The notes under the pieces: model-generated
The model's database searches: none
Told to the model about the DNA's origin: nothing
What the model saw: the letters and a program-made list of their open reading frames with translations, nothing else
Shown here: one piece after another, positions 36,441 to 45,815 of the stretch
How positions within the stretch are numbered: the first letter of the stretch is position 1
Layout of the letters: every line of letters starts with the position of its first letter
Translations under genes and position numbers: made by a program
Assembly (NCBI GenBank): GCA_965249745.1
Contig: OZ252252.1
Span: 3,844,001-3,908,000, forward strand
Reading direction: 5' to 3'
Source: JANYHH01 sp965249745
GTDB taxonomy: Bacteria; Deinococcota; Deinococci; Deinococcales; JAAFIG01
DNA: 64,000 bases

Positions 36441-37050
36441 AGCGGCTAGCAAGAACAACATAATGCACATCTGTGACTGGAGCACCCCAGAGTTCTGGTT
36501 GATCGCTCAAGTTTTCAACTGAAATGTTTGTGAAGCTCGAAGGCAACGCTTCGAGGATTTTTTCGGAAGGCAAGCCCTTGTCAGAGTGAAAGACACCTTC
36601 GATCATCACCAGTCGCCCCTTCGGATTGAGCAGGTTGGTCCAACGCTCGAGAACCAAGTTTAGTTCTGGTAGCGCCCAGAGAAGGTTTCTGCACAAGATC
36701 ACGTCAAAGGCTTGAGCCGGGAATGTTGGATGGGCTGCATCCATCACGTGAAATTCGATTTGTTGTGTCGCGGCAATTGCTTTTGCTTTCGCTCGAGCGA
36801 TCATTTCGGGTGAAAAATCGATTGCGGTCACGTCATGTCCAAGTCTGGACATGACAACGCTGAGTGATCCAGTTCCACAGCCGATGTCCAGCACCGATGC
36901 TCGAGGAATTGGCAGCCAACCCATCAGCTTTTTCGTCCATGCTTGCAGTGTGATTGGGTCGCGTAAACTGTGATCGGGTTTGTTATCGAACACGGCGGAG
37001 AATTTGTCCCAAAAGTCAGGTGCTTCCTCAAATTTTTTCTCATCAGTCAT
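36436..37050 (-). CDS. Class I SAM-dependent methyltransferase
   Basis: The protein is about 204 residues from the ATG at 37050, which follows GAAAGGA; the frame is open to 37125. It has motif I VLDIGCGTGSLSVVM, the acidic residue in VTAIDFSPEMIARAK, and VILCRNLLWALPE with KGRLVMIEGVF after it. It transfers a methyl group to an unidentified small molecule or other acceptor. It stands alone between the MFS remnant and a cupin gene. Its base composition is a little more AT-rich than its neighbours. Confidence 0.82.
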   Translation of the reverse strand: MTDEKKFEEAPDFWDKFSAVFDNKPDHSLRDPITLQAWTKKLMGWLPIPRASVLDIGCGTGSLSVVMSRLGHDVTAIDFSPEMIARAKAKAIAATQQIEFHVMDAAHPTFPAQAFDVILCRNLLWALPELNLVLERWTNLLNPKGRLVMIEGVFHSDKGLPSEKILEALPSSFTNISVENLSDQPELWGAPVTDVHYVVLASRS

Positions 37051-37161
37051 GTCTGAGACAGTATCCTTTCTAAACCGCTCGAGTGGTTTGGTGGTTGTTT
37101 GGAACCTCGCCTCGGCGGAATTCACTCTGAATAGTGTTAGCCCTTTTTCGGGACAGCGGGT

Positions 37162-37698
37162 TCAGGCGTGCTGGAGCAGCTCTGTCTGGTATTTAGCGGC
37201 CAGCGCCAACGACTTCTCCTTGAACGCCTGCTGCTCAGCATCGCTAAGTTTCGGTGCGGGCGTCGTGCGGGTCGCCACGGGTATTCCAACCTCCCGAAAG
37301 AACGCTTCCTGTCCCGACGGGGCGCACAAGCACAGCAACCGTACGGTGTCGCCGGACGTGTTCTGAAATTGATGCGGCGCGTTGGCTGGGATATTGACCG
37401 TCGTGCCCACCCCAGCCGTGATCGTCTCGCCCCGAAAGGTCAGGGTGACTTCGCCCTCGAGAATGCTGAACAGCTCCTCGAAGTTGTGACGATGAGGCGG
37501 CGGCCCACCGCCGGGTGGGATCAGCATATCAATCAGGGTGTACCGTCCAGCCGTTTGTCTGCCGTCCACCAGGATGGTGTAGGTATCGCCGACCACGGCG
37601 AGGTGTTCCAACGTTTGGTCAGTCTCCGGGCGTGCCACAGTGAGTGAGCGGCTCAGGTCATCAGCGGGGAGTGGGCTGGATTGGGCAGAGTCGGACAT
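37162..37698 (-). CDS. Single-domain cupin protein
   Basis: This 178-residue protein has the two cupin motifs: PPPHRHNFEELFSILEGEV with His/Glu metal ligands, and NIPANAPHQFQNTS with the final His. AGGAGG precedes the ATG at 37698. The C-terminal ~50 residues are charged and helical. Such proteins range from quercetin dioxygenase-like enzymes to sugar-binding sensors, so the substrate cannot be assigned. Confidence 0.82.
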   Translation of the reverse strand: MSDSAQSSPLPADDLSRSLTVARPETDQTLEHLAVVGDTYTILVDGRQTAGRYTLIDMLIPPGGGPPPHRHNFEELFSILEGEVTLTFRGETITAGVGTTVNIPANAPHQFQNTSGDTVRLLCLCAPSGQEAFFREVGIPVATRTTPAPKLSDAEQQAFKEKSLALAAKYQTELLQHA

Positions 37699-38127
37699 GG
37701 TGGGCCTCCTGATGACTGTCGTGTCTTCGGCGTGTGATCGGCAGACTCGGCTAGCTGATCTGCCAAGTACGGTAGACCACCGAGTTGAGCGGCAGTTGTT
37801 CTGAAACCCACCTTGGTTTCACGCCTCGAGTTGCGCCGATACCAGAAGCCGCACCGTGTTTAGTTTTTTCATTGGCCGCAACGTACCCTGTCAGCCGCCC
37901 CAAATTGCCGGGCTACATCCGAGGCATTGCTGCTATCTAGGAGAATTTAGTCCATCCGACACGGACGCCGTGACACGCGTTGCTGCGCTGTGAGTTCATC
38001 TTGAGCCGGAATCTGGTCGTTGTACGAGAGCCAAGCTCGAGTGTAAAAGTACGTTTTGCAAGAAAATAGCGTGATGCAAACGGGCTTTGAACCTCCACAG
38101 ATATGCGATACGTTTCAGTCTCGGAAC
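37699..38127. other. Gene-free interval between cupin and TetR genes
   Basis: I see no gene or RNA in this stretch. It is the divergent upstream region of a minus-strand cupin gene and a plus-strand TetR gene; the TetR promoter begins at 38128. Confidence 0.4.
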
Positions 38128-38169
38128 TTGACAGTTTCGGAACTATGTAGTATCATTTTCTCGAGGAGG
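38121..38169 (+). promoter_or_regulatory. tetR promoter with repeated operator-like octamer and strong RBS
   Basis: TTGACA (38128-38133) and TATCAT (38151-38156) are 17 nt apart. The octamer TCGGAACT occurs at 38121-38128 and 38137-38144, flanking the -35, a plausible autoregulatory site. An RBS, GAGGAGGT, covers 38163-38170. An ATG at 38175 opens a four-codon frame (MTWL) that overlaps the tetR start at 38180. Confidence 0.65.
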
Positions 38170-38179
38170 TACAAATGAC

Positions 38180-38809
38180 ATGGCTGTAAAAGAAGTCAGT
38201 ACCACCGCCCTCGAGCCAACGACCTTAGGCCGCAAACGAGACCATTCGCGCGACGCGATCATTCTCGAGGCCACCCTCGAGGTGCTCGCCGAGGTCGGTG
38301 TGGTCGGGCTGACCATGGATCTCGTTGCCGCGCGGGCCGGAGCGGGCAAGGCGACGATCTACCGCCGCTGGCCCTCGAAGACCGAGCTGTTCACCGATGC
38401 GGTCGCGCACCTGAAACGCATTCAGGTTGATCTCGAGTCGCTGCCCGACACCGGCACACTGCGCGGAGACCTACTCGAGCTGTTCAAGCTGTCCAAGCCG
38501 CAATCCATCGAAGAGATGGAACATCGGCTCAAGATCATGGCTGGACTCGCCTCCTTGCTGGCGCAAGATCACTCGCTCGCCGACAGCGCCAACGCCGCCG
38601 TGACGGGGCCGTGGGCCGAAGCGCACTACGCCATGATGCAGCGAGCCGTTGAGCGCGGCGAGGTCGCGGCTGACGCCGATATTGGCACGCTCTCTCAAAT
38701 CCTGCCCTCGATGGCCGCCTACCGCACCCTCGTCCAGCGCAAACCGTTCACCTTGGAGTTTCTGCTGTCCATGGTGGACGGCGTGATCTTGCCCGCACTT
38801 CGGCTGTAA
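38180..38809 (+). CDS. TetR-family transcriptional regulator
   Basis: This 209-residue protein has an N-terminal TetR DNA-binding domain (RDAIILEATLEVLAEVGVVG, then TMDLVAARAGAGKATIYRRW) and a C-terminal ligand domain. The RBS is 10 nt from the ATG. It is followed 148 nt later by a VOC-family gene, which it may control. The ligand is unknown. Confidence 0.9.
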   Translation: MAVKEVSTTALEPTTLGRKRDHSRDAIILEATLEVLAEVGVVGLTMDLVAARAGAGKATIYRRWPSKTELFTDAVAHLKRIQVDLESLPDTGTLRGDLLELFKLSKPQSIEEMEHRLKIMAGLASLLAQDHSLADSANAAVTGPWAEAHYAMMQRAVERGEVAADADIGTLSQILPSMAAYRTLVQRKPFTLEFLLSMVDGVILPALRL

Positions 38810-38957
38810 CCCTCGAGCTATACCGGACGCGAGCCATCTCAGACTCGAGCGGCAACAGGTTTCCCACTAACCCACAGGGCAACGAATCCCCGCTGCCCAC
38901 CACCCCGACGAGCGCGTAAACACGCGCTCGAGGCTAAAGCCTGACTAGGAGAACACC

Positions 38958-39392
38958 ATGATCAAAGTCGCCCCGCACCTCAACTTCCGTGGCAATGCCC
39001 GCGCCGCCCTCGAGTTCTACCAGTCCGTGTTCGGCGGTCAGACTGCCGCCATCACCTTCGCCGACGCTCACAACGTGCAGAGCCAAGGCGGCCTGGCCAC
39101 GCCTGAGGAGGCCAACCAGATCATGTGGGGTCAGGTGCTGAGCGATCAGGGCTTTCAGGTGATGGCTTACGACGTGCCGTCGGCACTGTCCTACGATCCG
39201 GGCGACAAACCAGTCTTCGTCTCCGTGCGTGGCGACTCGAGCGATGAGATCACCGGTTACTGGACCAAGCTCAAAGAGGGCGCGCTCGTCCTGGCAGATT
39301 TGGGTCCCGCCGCCTGGGGAGCGCCGCTGTACGGGATGCTGAAAGACAAGTTCGGTGTGACCTGGGTGTTAGACCTTCAGGTCAGCTATTGA
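38958..39392 (+). CDS. VOC-superfamily (PhnB/glyoxalase-like) protein
   Basis: This 144-residue protein matches PhnB-like VOC proteins: HLNFRGNARAALEFYQSVFGG at the N-terminus, a central VMAYDVPSAL, and a C-terminal YGMLKDKFGVTWVLDL. Such proteins bind small molecules or metals; some confer resistance or act as glyoxalases. RBS TAGGAGAA precedes the ATG. The frame stays open past the stop for 82 more codons (see next entry). Confidence 0.85.
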   Translation: MIKVAPHLNFRGNARAALEFYQSVFGGQTAAITFADAHNVQSQGGLATPEEANQIMWGQVLSDQGFQVMAYDVPSALSYDPGDKPVFVSVRGDSSDEITGYWTKLKEGALVLADLGPAAWGAPLYGMLKDKFGVTWVLDLQVSY

Positions 39393-39641
39393 CTCGAGGC
39401 CGAGCGGTGGACTCGGATCACCATCTCCCACGCCGTCGCCAGCGCCCTGCTCAGCAGTTCCCTCAGGATCAATACTATCGGTAATACCCTCGAGTTCGGC
39501 GTTGGTTATCTGGTAGTGATGAGCTTTCAGATTGCCATGAACCCGGTCTTCGCCCGCCCGTTGTTCTATGGACGCGTCAACGGCCCGTACTTCGTTCTCT
39601 CGAGTCTCATCATCAGCGCCAGCCTCGCACTCATCGGCTGA
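39393..39641 (+). pseudogene. Possible membrane-protein remnant in frame behind the VOC gene
   Basis: Directly after the VOC stop, in the same frame, 82 codons are open to the TGA at 39639-39641. The translation is hydrophobic and membrane-like (FGVGYLVVMSFQIAMNPVF, YFVLSSLIISASLALIG) but has no early ATG. It may be the tail of a decayed small integral membrane protein. The rest of the interval to 39793 shows nothing recognisable. Confidence 0.35.
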
Positions 39642-39793
39642 GCGATAGGGGATTTATGCAAGGCAACCGTGACTTATCCCTTCTGTGCAGGGTCAAACGC
39701 GGATGCTATTCTCGAGACGTTCGACCTCTGAAACGCATCGCTTCGCGCTCGGGAATCTGAAAAGATGAGCGCTTCTGAACGGGAAGGCACGTC

Positions 39794-40363
39794 ATGGATG
39801 CAACCGAAGCGCTGTCCTTCGAGACACCCGCTCAGCTCGAGGGGTGGCTGGAAGCGAACCACGAGACCCGGCGCGAACTCTGGGTTCGCCTCTACAAAAA
39901 GGACTCGGGAAGGCCGTCCGTCACCTGGAACGATTGCGTCGTGGCGGCGATCACCTGGGGCTGGATTGACGGTCAACGACGGTCGCTCGATGAGGTTTCG
40001 TTTCTCCAGCGGTTGACGCCGCGCCGTCCCAGGTCAGACTGGTCAAAGAGGAACTGCGAGCACGCCGAGCGGTTGATCCTCGAGGGGCGGATGAGACCTC
40101 CCGGTTTGGCGCATGTTGAGGCGGCGCGTGGGGATGGTCGCTGGGAGCGAGCCTACGCTGGCTCAGCCGACATGGTGATCCCAGCGGATTTCCTCGAGCA
40201 GCTTCAGAAGCATCCCGATGCCGAGCGGTTTTTCGCAACGCTTGATCGCAGAAACCGCTACGCGGTTTACCACCGCCTTCAGACTGCGAAACGCGCCGAG
40301 ACTCGAGCACGGCGAATCGCGGAGATGGTCGCGCAACTCGGGCGCGGCGAAGCCTTCCACTAA
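39794..40363 (+). CDS. YdeI/OmpD-associated family protein
   Basis: This 189-residue protein begins LSFETPAQLEGWLEANHETR and has LWVRLYKKDSG, WNDCVVAAITWGWIDGQRRSLD, RRPRSDWSKRN and the C-terminal KRAETRARRI helix. These are typical of the YdeI-like family, linked to bacteriocin or stress tolerance, with unknown biochemistry. RBS GGGAAGG lies before the ATG. It stands alone. Confidence 0.85.
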   Translation: MDATEALSFETPAQLEGWLEANHETRRELWVRLYKKDSGRPSVTWNDCVVAAITWGWIDGQRRSLDEVSFLQRLTPRRPRSDWSKRNCEHAERLILEGRMRPPGLAHVEAARGDGRWERAYAGSADMVIPADFLEQLQKHPDAERFFATLDRRNRYAVYHRLQTAKRAETRARRIAEMVAQLGRGEAFH

Positions 40364-40464
40364 CGTAAGGCAAAACGATGTCTCGAACCAAACGAGACGC
40401 CTACGATTGCCGGGGTTTTCCGCGAGTACAATCCCAGCCCCTCATGACACGACTCTAGACACGG

Positions 40465-41274
40465 TTACCCGACTCGCATCGGCTCCACCCGTTCTATTCC
40501 TACCGCTCGAGCATCGTTCAGTGTGACCAGAACTGCACCGAGTTCCACGGGTCCGCTCGAGAGGCGCATCGGTGGGCGTTGAAAGCCCTGGGAGCGAATT
40601 GACTCCACGAACGCGGCCGGATCGTAGCCCTGCGCCCCACCACTGGGTCCGGTCATGCCGACATCGCTGACGTAAGCAACGCCACCCTCGAGCAGGCGGG
40701 CATCAGGCGTCGGGACGTGCGTGTGCGTCCCGACGAGCGCGGCGATCTGACCGGCGAACGCGTACGCCAACGTCATTTTCTCGAAGACACTCTCGCCGTG
40801 ATGGTCCACCAGCACCGCGTCCACAGCCCTCTCTGCCCGCCACGCCTCGAGTTGTCGTTCTAACGCGCTCACCGGATCGTCGGCTCGAGGGATGGCGCTC
40901 CGCCCGGCCAGGTTGACGACCCCGAGCCGAAACCCGTCTCTGGAAACCGTGACCGCCGCGCCGCGCCCCGGCCAGCCGGTTCCAGCATTCAGCGGACGCA
41001 GCACGCGCGGATCAGCGTGGACGCTGATCCCTTCGGGGCCGTCCCAGGAATGGTTGCCGCCCGTCACCAGGCCCACGCCCAACGCAAACAGCCGCTCGAG
41101 TTCCGCGCCCGTCATGCCGCAGGGTCCGTTCGGGTGATGTTCCAAGTGCATGTTTTCGGCGTTGGCCATCACGAACTGCGCCCCGTGACGGGCGATCAGC
41201 TCCGGCAGGTGCGCTTCCAGAAACGCCAGTCCGGGTTCGCCAACAATGTCACCAATGAAGAGAATTTTGGTCAT
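40465..41274 (-). CDS. YmdB/TIGR00282-family metallophosphoesterase
   Basis: This 269-residue protein has the calcineurin-like metal site spread over GDIVGEPG (Asp9), ANAEN, GGNHSWDG, LVDHHGES and GTHTHVPTPD. Family members hydrolyse 2',3'-cyclic nucleotides and affect global gene expression. GGAGA lies before the ATG at 41274. It lies 187 nt downstream of a sugar-transporter operon on the same strand, but a functional link is not evident. Confidence 0.9.
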   Translation of the reverse strand: MTKILFIGDIVGEPGLAFLEAHLPELIARHGAQFVMANAENMHLEHHPNGPCGMTGAELERLFALGVGLVTGGNHSWDGPEGISVHADPRVLRPLNAGTGWPGRGAAVTVSRDGFRLGVVNLAGRSAIPRADDPVSALERQLEAWRAERAVDAVLVDHHGESVFEKMTLAYAFAGQIAALVGTHTHVPTPDARLLEGGVAYVSDVGMTGPSGGAQGYDPAAFVESIRSQGFQRPPMRLSSGPVELGAVLVTLNDARAVGIERVEPMRVG

Positions 41275-41461
41275 GCTTGTCTCCGAATAAAAATAGAGAG
41301 TTCGGCGTAGCCAGGTTCACGTCTGAAAACAATAGAGTGCGTCTATGACGCAAACGTAGCTTAGCCGAATCGTGCCGTTATCAATAAGTTGCAAATCGAA
41401 TCTGAACTGTTACAGAGACCTATCCTCGAGTCTTGCAATGGAAAAGATTGCAAGGCTTCCC

Positions 41462-42331
41462 TCAGCCCTTCACGGCTCCATCGCTGAACGTGGCCAGCAC
41501 GCCGCGCCGCACTAGCAAGTAGAGAATCAGGGTCGGCAGGCTGGCCAGCACAGCCGCCGCCATCATCGGACCCCAGGCGTTCCCACCCTCACCGTTGGCG
41601 TAGCGTTGCACCCCGACGGTCAGCGTAAAAGCCGTGTCTCGAGCACCGACGAGTTGCGGCCAGATCAGTTGGTTCCAGCTTTGAATCATCAGGTACACGA
41701 ACAGGCTGGTCGTCGCCGCGCGGTTCGCGGGCAAGAGGACCAACAGCAGCGTTTGCAGTGTGTTCGCACCGTCCACCCGAGCCGCCTCGAGGATGCTGAC
41801 GGGGAAACTGGCGAAGTGCTGACGCAGCAAGAAAATGCCGTATCCGCCGCCCAGCAGCGGCAGGATCATGCCGGGCAAGGTCCCGATCAAGCCCCACGAG
41901 GCGACCGTCAGGTAATTGGGGATGTAGGTGATGACGAATGGGATCATCATGGAGAGCAGCACCAGGGAGAGGAAAAACGGCCGCCCGACGAAGCGGCCGT
42001 GCGACAGGGCGTAGGCGGCCGGAACCGCCAGCGCGATCTGCCCCAGGGTGACGCCGAGCGCGAAGATCAGGCTGTTCAGCAGGTACGCGCCCATCGGCAG
42101 GTTCGTCAGCACCGTCGCGTAATTGGCCAGGGTCGGTTGCGAGGGTAGGGGGTTAATCGGGTTCACGAAAACATCCTCTGGGGCTTTGAAGCTCAGCCCG
42201 AGCTGATACACGAGCGGTAACAGCATCAGCCCGGCCGCCACTGAAAGTGCGACCCTGGCCGCGAGCACCCCAGTCCTGGCTCGAGACCGTTGGCGCACTG
42301 TATTTAATGGGTTTAACGCGTTCAACGCCAC
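41462..42331 (-). CDS. CUT1 ABC permease (MalG/UgpE-like)
   Basis: The 289-residue protein has six membrane segments, an EAA loop (SILEAARVDGANTLQTLLLV) and the usual C-terminus (LATFSDGAVKG). It starts with GTG, with GAGGTGA upstream. It is the last gene of a three-gene operon (binding protein, two permeases) without an ATPase. The similarity to glycerol-3-phosphate permeases is general, not specific. Confidence 0.9.
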   Translation of the reverse strand: MALNALNPLNTVRQRSRARTGVLAARVALSVAAGLMLLPLVYQLGLSFKAPEDVFVNPINPLPSQPTLANYATVLTNLPMGAYLLNSLIFALGVTLGQIALAVPAAYALSHGRFVGRPFFLSLVLLSMMIPFVITYIPNYLTVASWGLIGTLPGMILPLLGGGYGIFLLRQHFASFPVSILEAARVDGANTLQTLLLVLLPANRAATTSLFVYLMIQSWNQLIWPQLVGARDTAFTLTVGVQRYANGEGGNAWGPMMAAAVLASLPTLILYLLVRRGVLATFSDGAVKG

Positions 42332-42358
42332 GGGTCACCTCGAGTTGAGGCATAGGAA

Positions 42359-43306
42359 TCAGCGATCATAGTTCACGCGCCGCTCGAACAGTCGGAACTG
42401 CCAGACGATCAGCCCGGAGAACAACCCGATCAGCAGCAGGCTCTCGGCCGCCGCGCGACCCGCCCGAAAGAACTTGAAGCCCTCCTGGTACACCGCGTAC
42501 ATCAGATTCGTGGTCGCCCCGGCCGGACCGCCAACGGTTAGGACTTCGATCGGCACGAAGACCTGCTCCAGGGATTGCAGCAGCGTGGAGACCAATAGAA
42601 ACATCGCGCTCGGACCGAACAGCGGCAAGAGAATCCTGGAAAGCAGAAACACCCCGGACGCGCCGTCCACGCGAGCCGCCTCGAGGTACTCGCGGGGAAT
42701 CGCACGCAAGCCCGCCAGGGCGATCAGATAGTTGAAGCCCAGGAACTTCCAGTTCGCCGCGAGCGACACGGCGGGCAGTGCCAGCCCCGGATCGGTAAGC
42801 CAGGCCGGTTGCGGCAATCCCAGCGCCCCGAGCGCGACGTTGAACATACCCCCGGCGGGCTGATAGAACCACGACCACACCAGCACCCCGACCGAGACGG
42901 CCACGACGGCTGGCGCAAACAGCAGCGACTGGAACAGTTCCGCCTCGCGCTCGGAGAGTTGCAGCGTCAGCAGCGCCAGTCCGACTGGCAGCGCGAAATT
43001 TCCGACTAGCGCCAGCCCCATGTACCCGAAGCTCTGCGCGATGGTAGGCACAAAACTGGAATCGCCGACGAGCGCCAGGTAATTCTCCAAGCCAACGAAA
43101 CGCCGCGCTGGACCCACCAGGTTCCACTCGTAAAAGCTGATTACAAGGGTTCGCACGAGCGGCGCGAACACGAACAACCCGAGCGCCAGCATGGCTGGAG
43201 CCAGGAGCAGGTACGGCGCGATCTCAGGCGAGGGTCGTTTCAGGGGGCGCTCGAGGGGGGGCGAATCTCTCCCCCCGAGCGCTCGAGGTGGTTCTACTTC
43301 TTGCAC
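42359..43306 (-). CDS. CUT1 ABC permease (MalF/UgpA-like)
   Basis: This 315-residue membrane protein has the EAA loop REYLEAARVDGASGVFLLSR. It starts with GTG overlapping the binding-protein stop by 13 nt. The first ~30 residues are cytoplasmic and Pro/Arg-rich. It pairs with the permease at 41462. Confidence 0.9.
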   Translation of the reverse strand: MQEVEPPRALGGRDSPPLERPLKRPSPEIAPYLLLAPAMLALGLFVFAPLVRTLVISFYEWNLVGPARRFVGLENYLALVGDSSFVPTIAQSFGYMGLALVGNFALPVGLALLTLQLSEREAELFQSLLFAPAVVAVSVGVLVWSWFYQPAGGMFNVALGALGLPQPAWLTDPGLALPAVSLAANWKFLGFNYLIALAGLRAIPREYLEAARVDGASGVFLLSRILLPLFGPSAMFLLVSTLLQSLEQVFVPIEVLTVGGPAGATTNLMYAVYQEGFKFFRAGRAAAESLLLIGLFSGLIVWQFRLFERRVNYDR

Positions 43307-44595
43307 TTCTCGCCCTTGATGAGCGCGTTGACTTCCTGCGCACCTTGGGCCAGGGCATCTTTGGCGCTGGCCTGCCCGCCGAGGGCGCGTTGCGTGGCTT
43401 TGAAGAGCGCCTGCGAGGCTGCCAGTCCGTTCGCGCCGGGGAAGGCGGTCCAGCGGAAGACGTTCCCGAGCTGCTGAATCCCGATTCGCTGCATCGGATT
43501 TTGCGCCACGAAGCCCTTCAGGTAGTTCTCGTCACGGTCTAAGCCACGAATCAGCGGCGCGTAGCCGGTTCCCTTGGTCCAGACGGTGAAGCCCTCCTTG
43601 GAGGTCAGGTACTGCATGAACTTCCAAGCGGCCTCCTGCTTCGCGGCTTCCTTGCTGAACACGACCAACACGTTGCCGCCACCGGGCAGCCGGGTCGGTT
43701 TCGTGCCGAAGCGCGGGAACGGTGCGCCCTTCAAGTCAAACTTGGCGTTGGCTTGGAGGGCCGCCCGTTTGGCGATGGTCGCCACGAAGGCGGCCGATTC
43801 CCCGGACAGAAACGCCTGCTCGCCCTGCGGCGCGAGCGCGTTCAGCGCGTATCCGTCCTTCACCAAGTCAGCCCAGGTTTGAAGCGCCTCGGCGGCCGGT
43901 GCGCTATCGAAGGTGGCGGTCACGGTACCGTCCTGACAGCCGATCAAAGCACCGCCATTGGAGGCCATCAGCGCCTCGGTCGTCCAGTTGTCGTCCAAGG
44001 TATTGATGTACAACCCGAACTTGCCGGTTTTCTCTTTGATGAGCTTCGCGGCGCTCCGCCAGGCAGCCCACGAGAGCGGCGGTGAGTCCGGGTTCAACCC
44101 AGCTTTTTTGAACAGGTCGGCGTTGTAATAGACCATCGTGTTGGACAGCGAGTACGGCAAGCCAACCTGGACACCCTCGGCTTGCCCCTGCTCGAGGATG
44201 TTGGCGCGGAACTGGGTCAGGAATTTCTCGCCGTTGAACTTCTTGGCCAGCTCCGTGGTCGGTACGAACGGCAGGTTCAAGCGCACGTAATCGGTGTAGA
44301 GGTACCCGACCTGGACGACATCCGGCGGGTCGTTCGCAGCGACCGCCGCCTGCACGCCCTGCAAAACGCCGGTGTAGGCGTTCTGGAACGAGCGTGGCTC
44401 CACGCTGATGCCAGGATTTTTCTCCTGGAACTTTTGAATCAACTCGCGCACCGCCGGACCGCCAAAGTTCTCAGTGTTGATGTTCCAGTACGAGATTTTC
44501 ACGGCCCCCTGGGTCTGACCGCGAACGGCCGCGCCGAGGGTCAGGGCAGCCCCGATCAGCAGGCTCGAGACGATCACGGGTGTTTTGTTTCGCAT
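43294..44595 (-). CDS. CUT1 solute-binding protein
   Basis: The 433-residue product has a signal peptide (VIVSSLLIGAALTLGAAVRG) and a family 1 binding fold (KISYWNINTENFGGPAVREL, FQEKNPGISVEPRSF, LPYSLSNTMVYYNADLFKKA, GGNVLVVFSKEAAKQEAAWK). A strong RBS (GGAGGAA) precedes the ATG. It is divergent from an IclR gene whose operator region it shares. A glycerol-3-phosphate-like or sugar ligand is possible; sequence does not decide. Confidence 0.9.
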   Translation of the reverse strand: MRNKTPVIVSSLLIGAALTLGAAVRGQTQGAVKISYWNINTENFGGPAVRELIQKFQEKNPGISVEPRSFQNAYTGVLQGVQAAVAANDPPDVVQVGYLYTDYVRLNLPFVPTTELAKKFNGEKFLTQFRANILEQGQAEGVQVGLPYSLSNTMVYYNADLFKKAGLNPDSPPLSWAAWRSAAKLIKEKTGKFGLYINTLDDNWTTEALMASNGGALIGCQDGTVTATFDSAPAAEALQTWADLVKDGYALNALAPQGEQAFLSGESAAFVATIAKRAALQANAKFDLKGAPFPRFGTKPTRLPGGGNVLVVFSKEAAKQEAAWKFMQYLTSKEGFTVWTKGTGYAPLIRGLDRDENYLKGFVAQNPMQRIGIQQLGNVFRWTAFPGANGLAASQALFKATQRALGGQASAKDALAQGAQEVNALIKGEKCKK

Positions 44596-44634
44596 GGGTT
44601 CCTCCGAGGTGCGCTGAGTCGAGGGCTAGGGACA

Positions 44635-44689
44635 AGTTGGCCAACTCGAGAAAACGTGGTATTTCTACCTGATAGAAATGTTATTTCTA
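44635..44689. promoter_or_regulatory. Divergent operator region for IclR regulator
   Basis: ATTTCTA (44661-44667) and TAGAAAT (44673-44679) form an inverted repeat with a 5-nt spacer, and a third ATTTCTA follows at 44683-44689. A separate perfect 12-bp palindrome, AGTTGGCCAACT, covers 44635-44646 on the transporter side. The arrangement fits autoregulation and control of the divergent importer operon. Confidence 0.65.
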
Positions 44690-44715
44690 CCTTTTCAGCA
44701 TTTCAAAGGAGCATC

Positions 44716-45540
44716 ATGCCCGTGTCAGCCTCAAATCAACCCGCCAGCCAAGCCGCCAGCTCGAGCGGTCAGATTCAAGCGGTCAGCGTCGCGCTGCGGT
44801 TGCTCGAGACGGTCGCGGAGGAAGAGGGTCAGGGCATGAGTGCTCTGGCTGTGAAGGCCGGGCTGACTCACAACCACGCGCATCGGTTGCTGCTGACCTT
44901 GGAAGGCAACGGATACGTGGTGCGAGACGCGGATCGTAGTTATCACCTTGGGCCGAAACTGGCGCTGCTGAACCAGCGCGCCAACCGCTACCGGGCGCTG
45001 ATCGAGGCCGCCAAGGAACCGATGGATTGGCTTTCCGCGCTCTCCGGCGAGAGCATTCTGCTGGCCGTGCGCGGCGGCTTGGAGCGGGTCGTGATTGACC
45101 GCCGCACCAGTACCCACTCGTTACGGGTGGACTGGGCGCTCGGCTCACGCTTGCCGCTGCACGTCGGCGGTCTCGGCGTGGCGCTGCTCGCTTTCGCACC
45201 AGAGGGCGTGCTGGAAAGCGTGCTGAAACGCGAGCGGCAGCGTTACACCAAGGGAACCTTGACGACGGCCGCCGCTTTGAAACTCGAGCTGGACCGGGTG
45301 CGAAAGACGGGTCTGCGCGTGTCGGTGGACGATTACGCGGTCGGTGAGTTCAGCGTGGCCGCCCCGGTGCTGAACGCGCAGGGGGTGGCGGTCGCGGCGC
45401 TCAACATCGCCGGGTTCACCGCCCGCCTGACGGCTGAGAAACGCGTCAGTTACGGCGAGGCGATCAAGCGGGCCACCTCCGAGACAGCCGTGGCGCTCAA
45501 AACGGCGCACGTTGCCGCCAGTGAAAAAGCAGCGCCGTAG
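44716..45540 (+). CDS. IclR-family transcriptional regulator
   Basis: The true start is the ATG at 44716 with AAAGGAG before it; the frame is open to 44182 but that part is antisense to the binding-protein gene. The 274-residue protein has a winged helix (ALRLLETVAEEEGQGMSALA, KAGLTHNHAHRLLLTLEGNG) and the IclR effector domain (LSGESILLAVRGGLERVVI, VDDYAVGEFSVAAPVLNAQG, AALNIAGFTARL). It faces the importer operon and probably controls it. Confidence 0.92.
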   Translation: MPVSASNQPASQAASSSGQIQAVSVALRLLETVAEEEGQGMSALAVKAGLTHNHAHRLLLTLEGNGYVVRDADRSYHLGPKLALLNQRANRYRALIEAAKEPMDWLSALSGESILLAVRGGLERVVIDRRTSTHSLRVDWALGSRLPLHVGGLGVALLAFAPEGVLESVLKRERQRYTKGTLTTAAALKLELDRVRKTGLRVSVDDYAVGEFSVAAPVLNAQGVAVAALNIAGFTARLTAEKRVSYGEAIKRATSETAVALKTAHVAASEKAAP

Positions 45541-45815
45541 ACTCTTCCCGTTCGAGTCATGACCTCGAGGCCGATGTGGCTTCGATCCACGACTTTTCGG
45601 CTCGAGTTCAGTCAAAAGCGGTTCTCCGAGCGACCGTAAAGTCACTCTACGAATTGGGACACCACACCGTTTGCTGGAGTCTGGAGATAGATGCGTTGAA
45701 GACGTAACGGAGCCGCTCTCGAGAACTCCTTCAAACGCAAATACCTCCACGGTTGCCCTGGGGTGGTTCTGGTCTCGCTCGGTCACGCCCGAAAGCCTCA
45801 GGAATCAATCCCCAT

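Noticed and set aside
44182..44715. N-terminal extension of the IclR frame
   Set aside because: It is antisense to the divergent binding-protein gene. The ATG at 44716 has a good RBS and family homology starts there.
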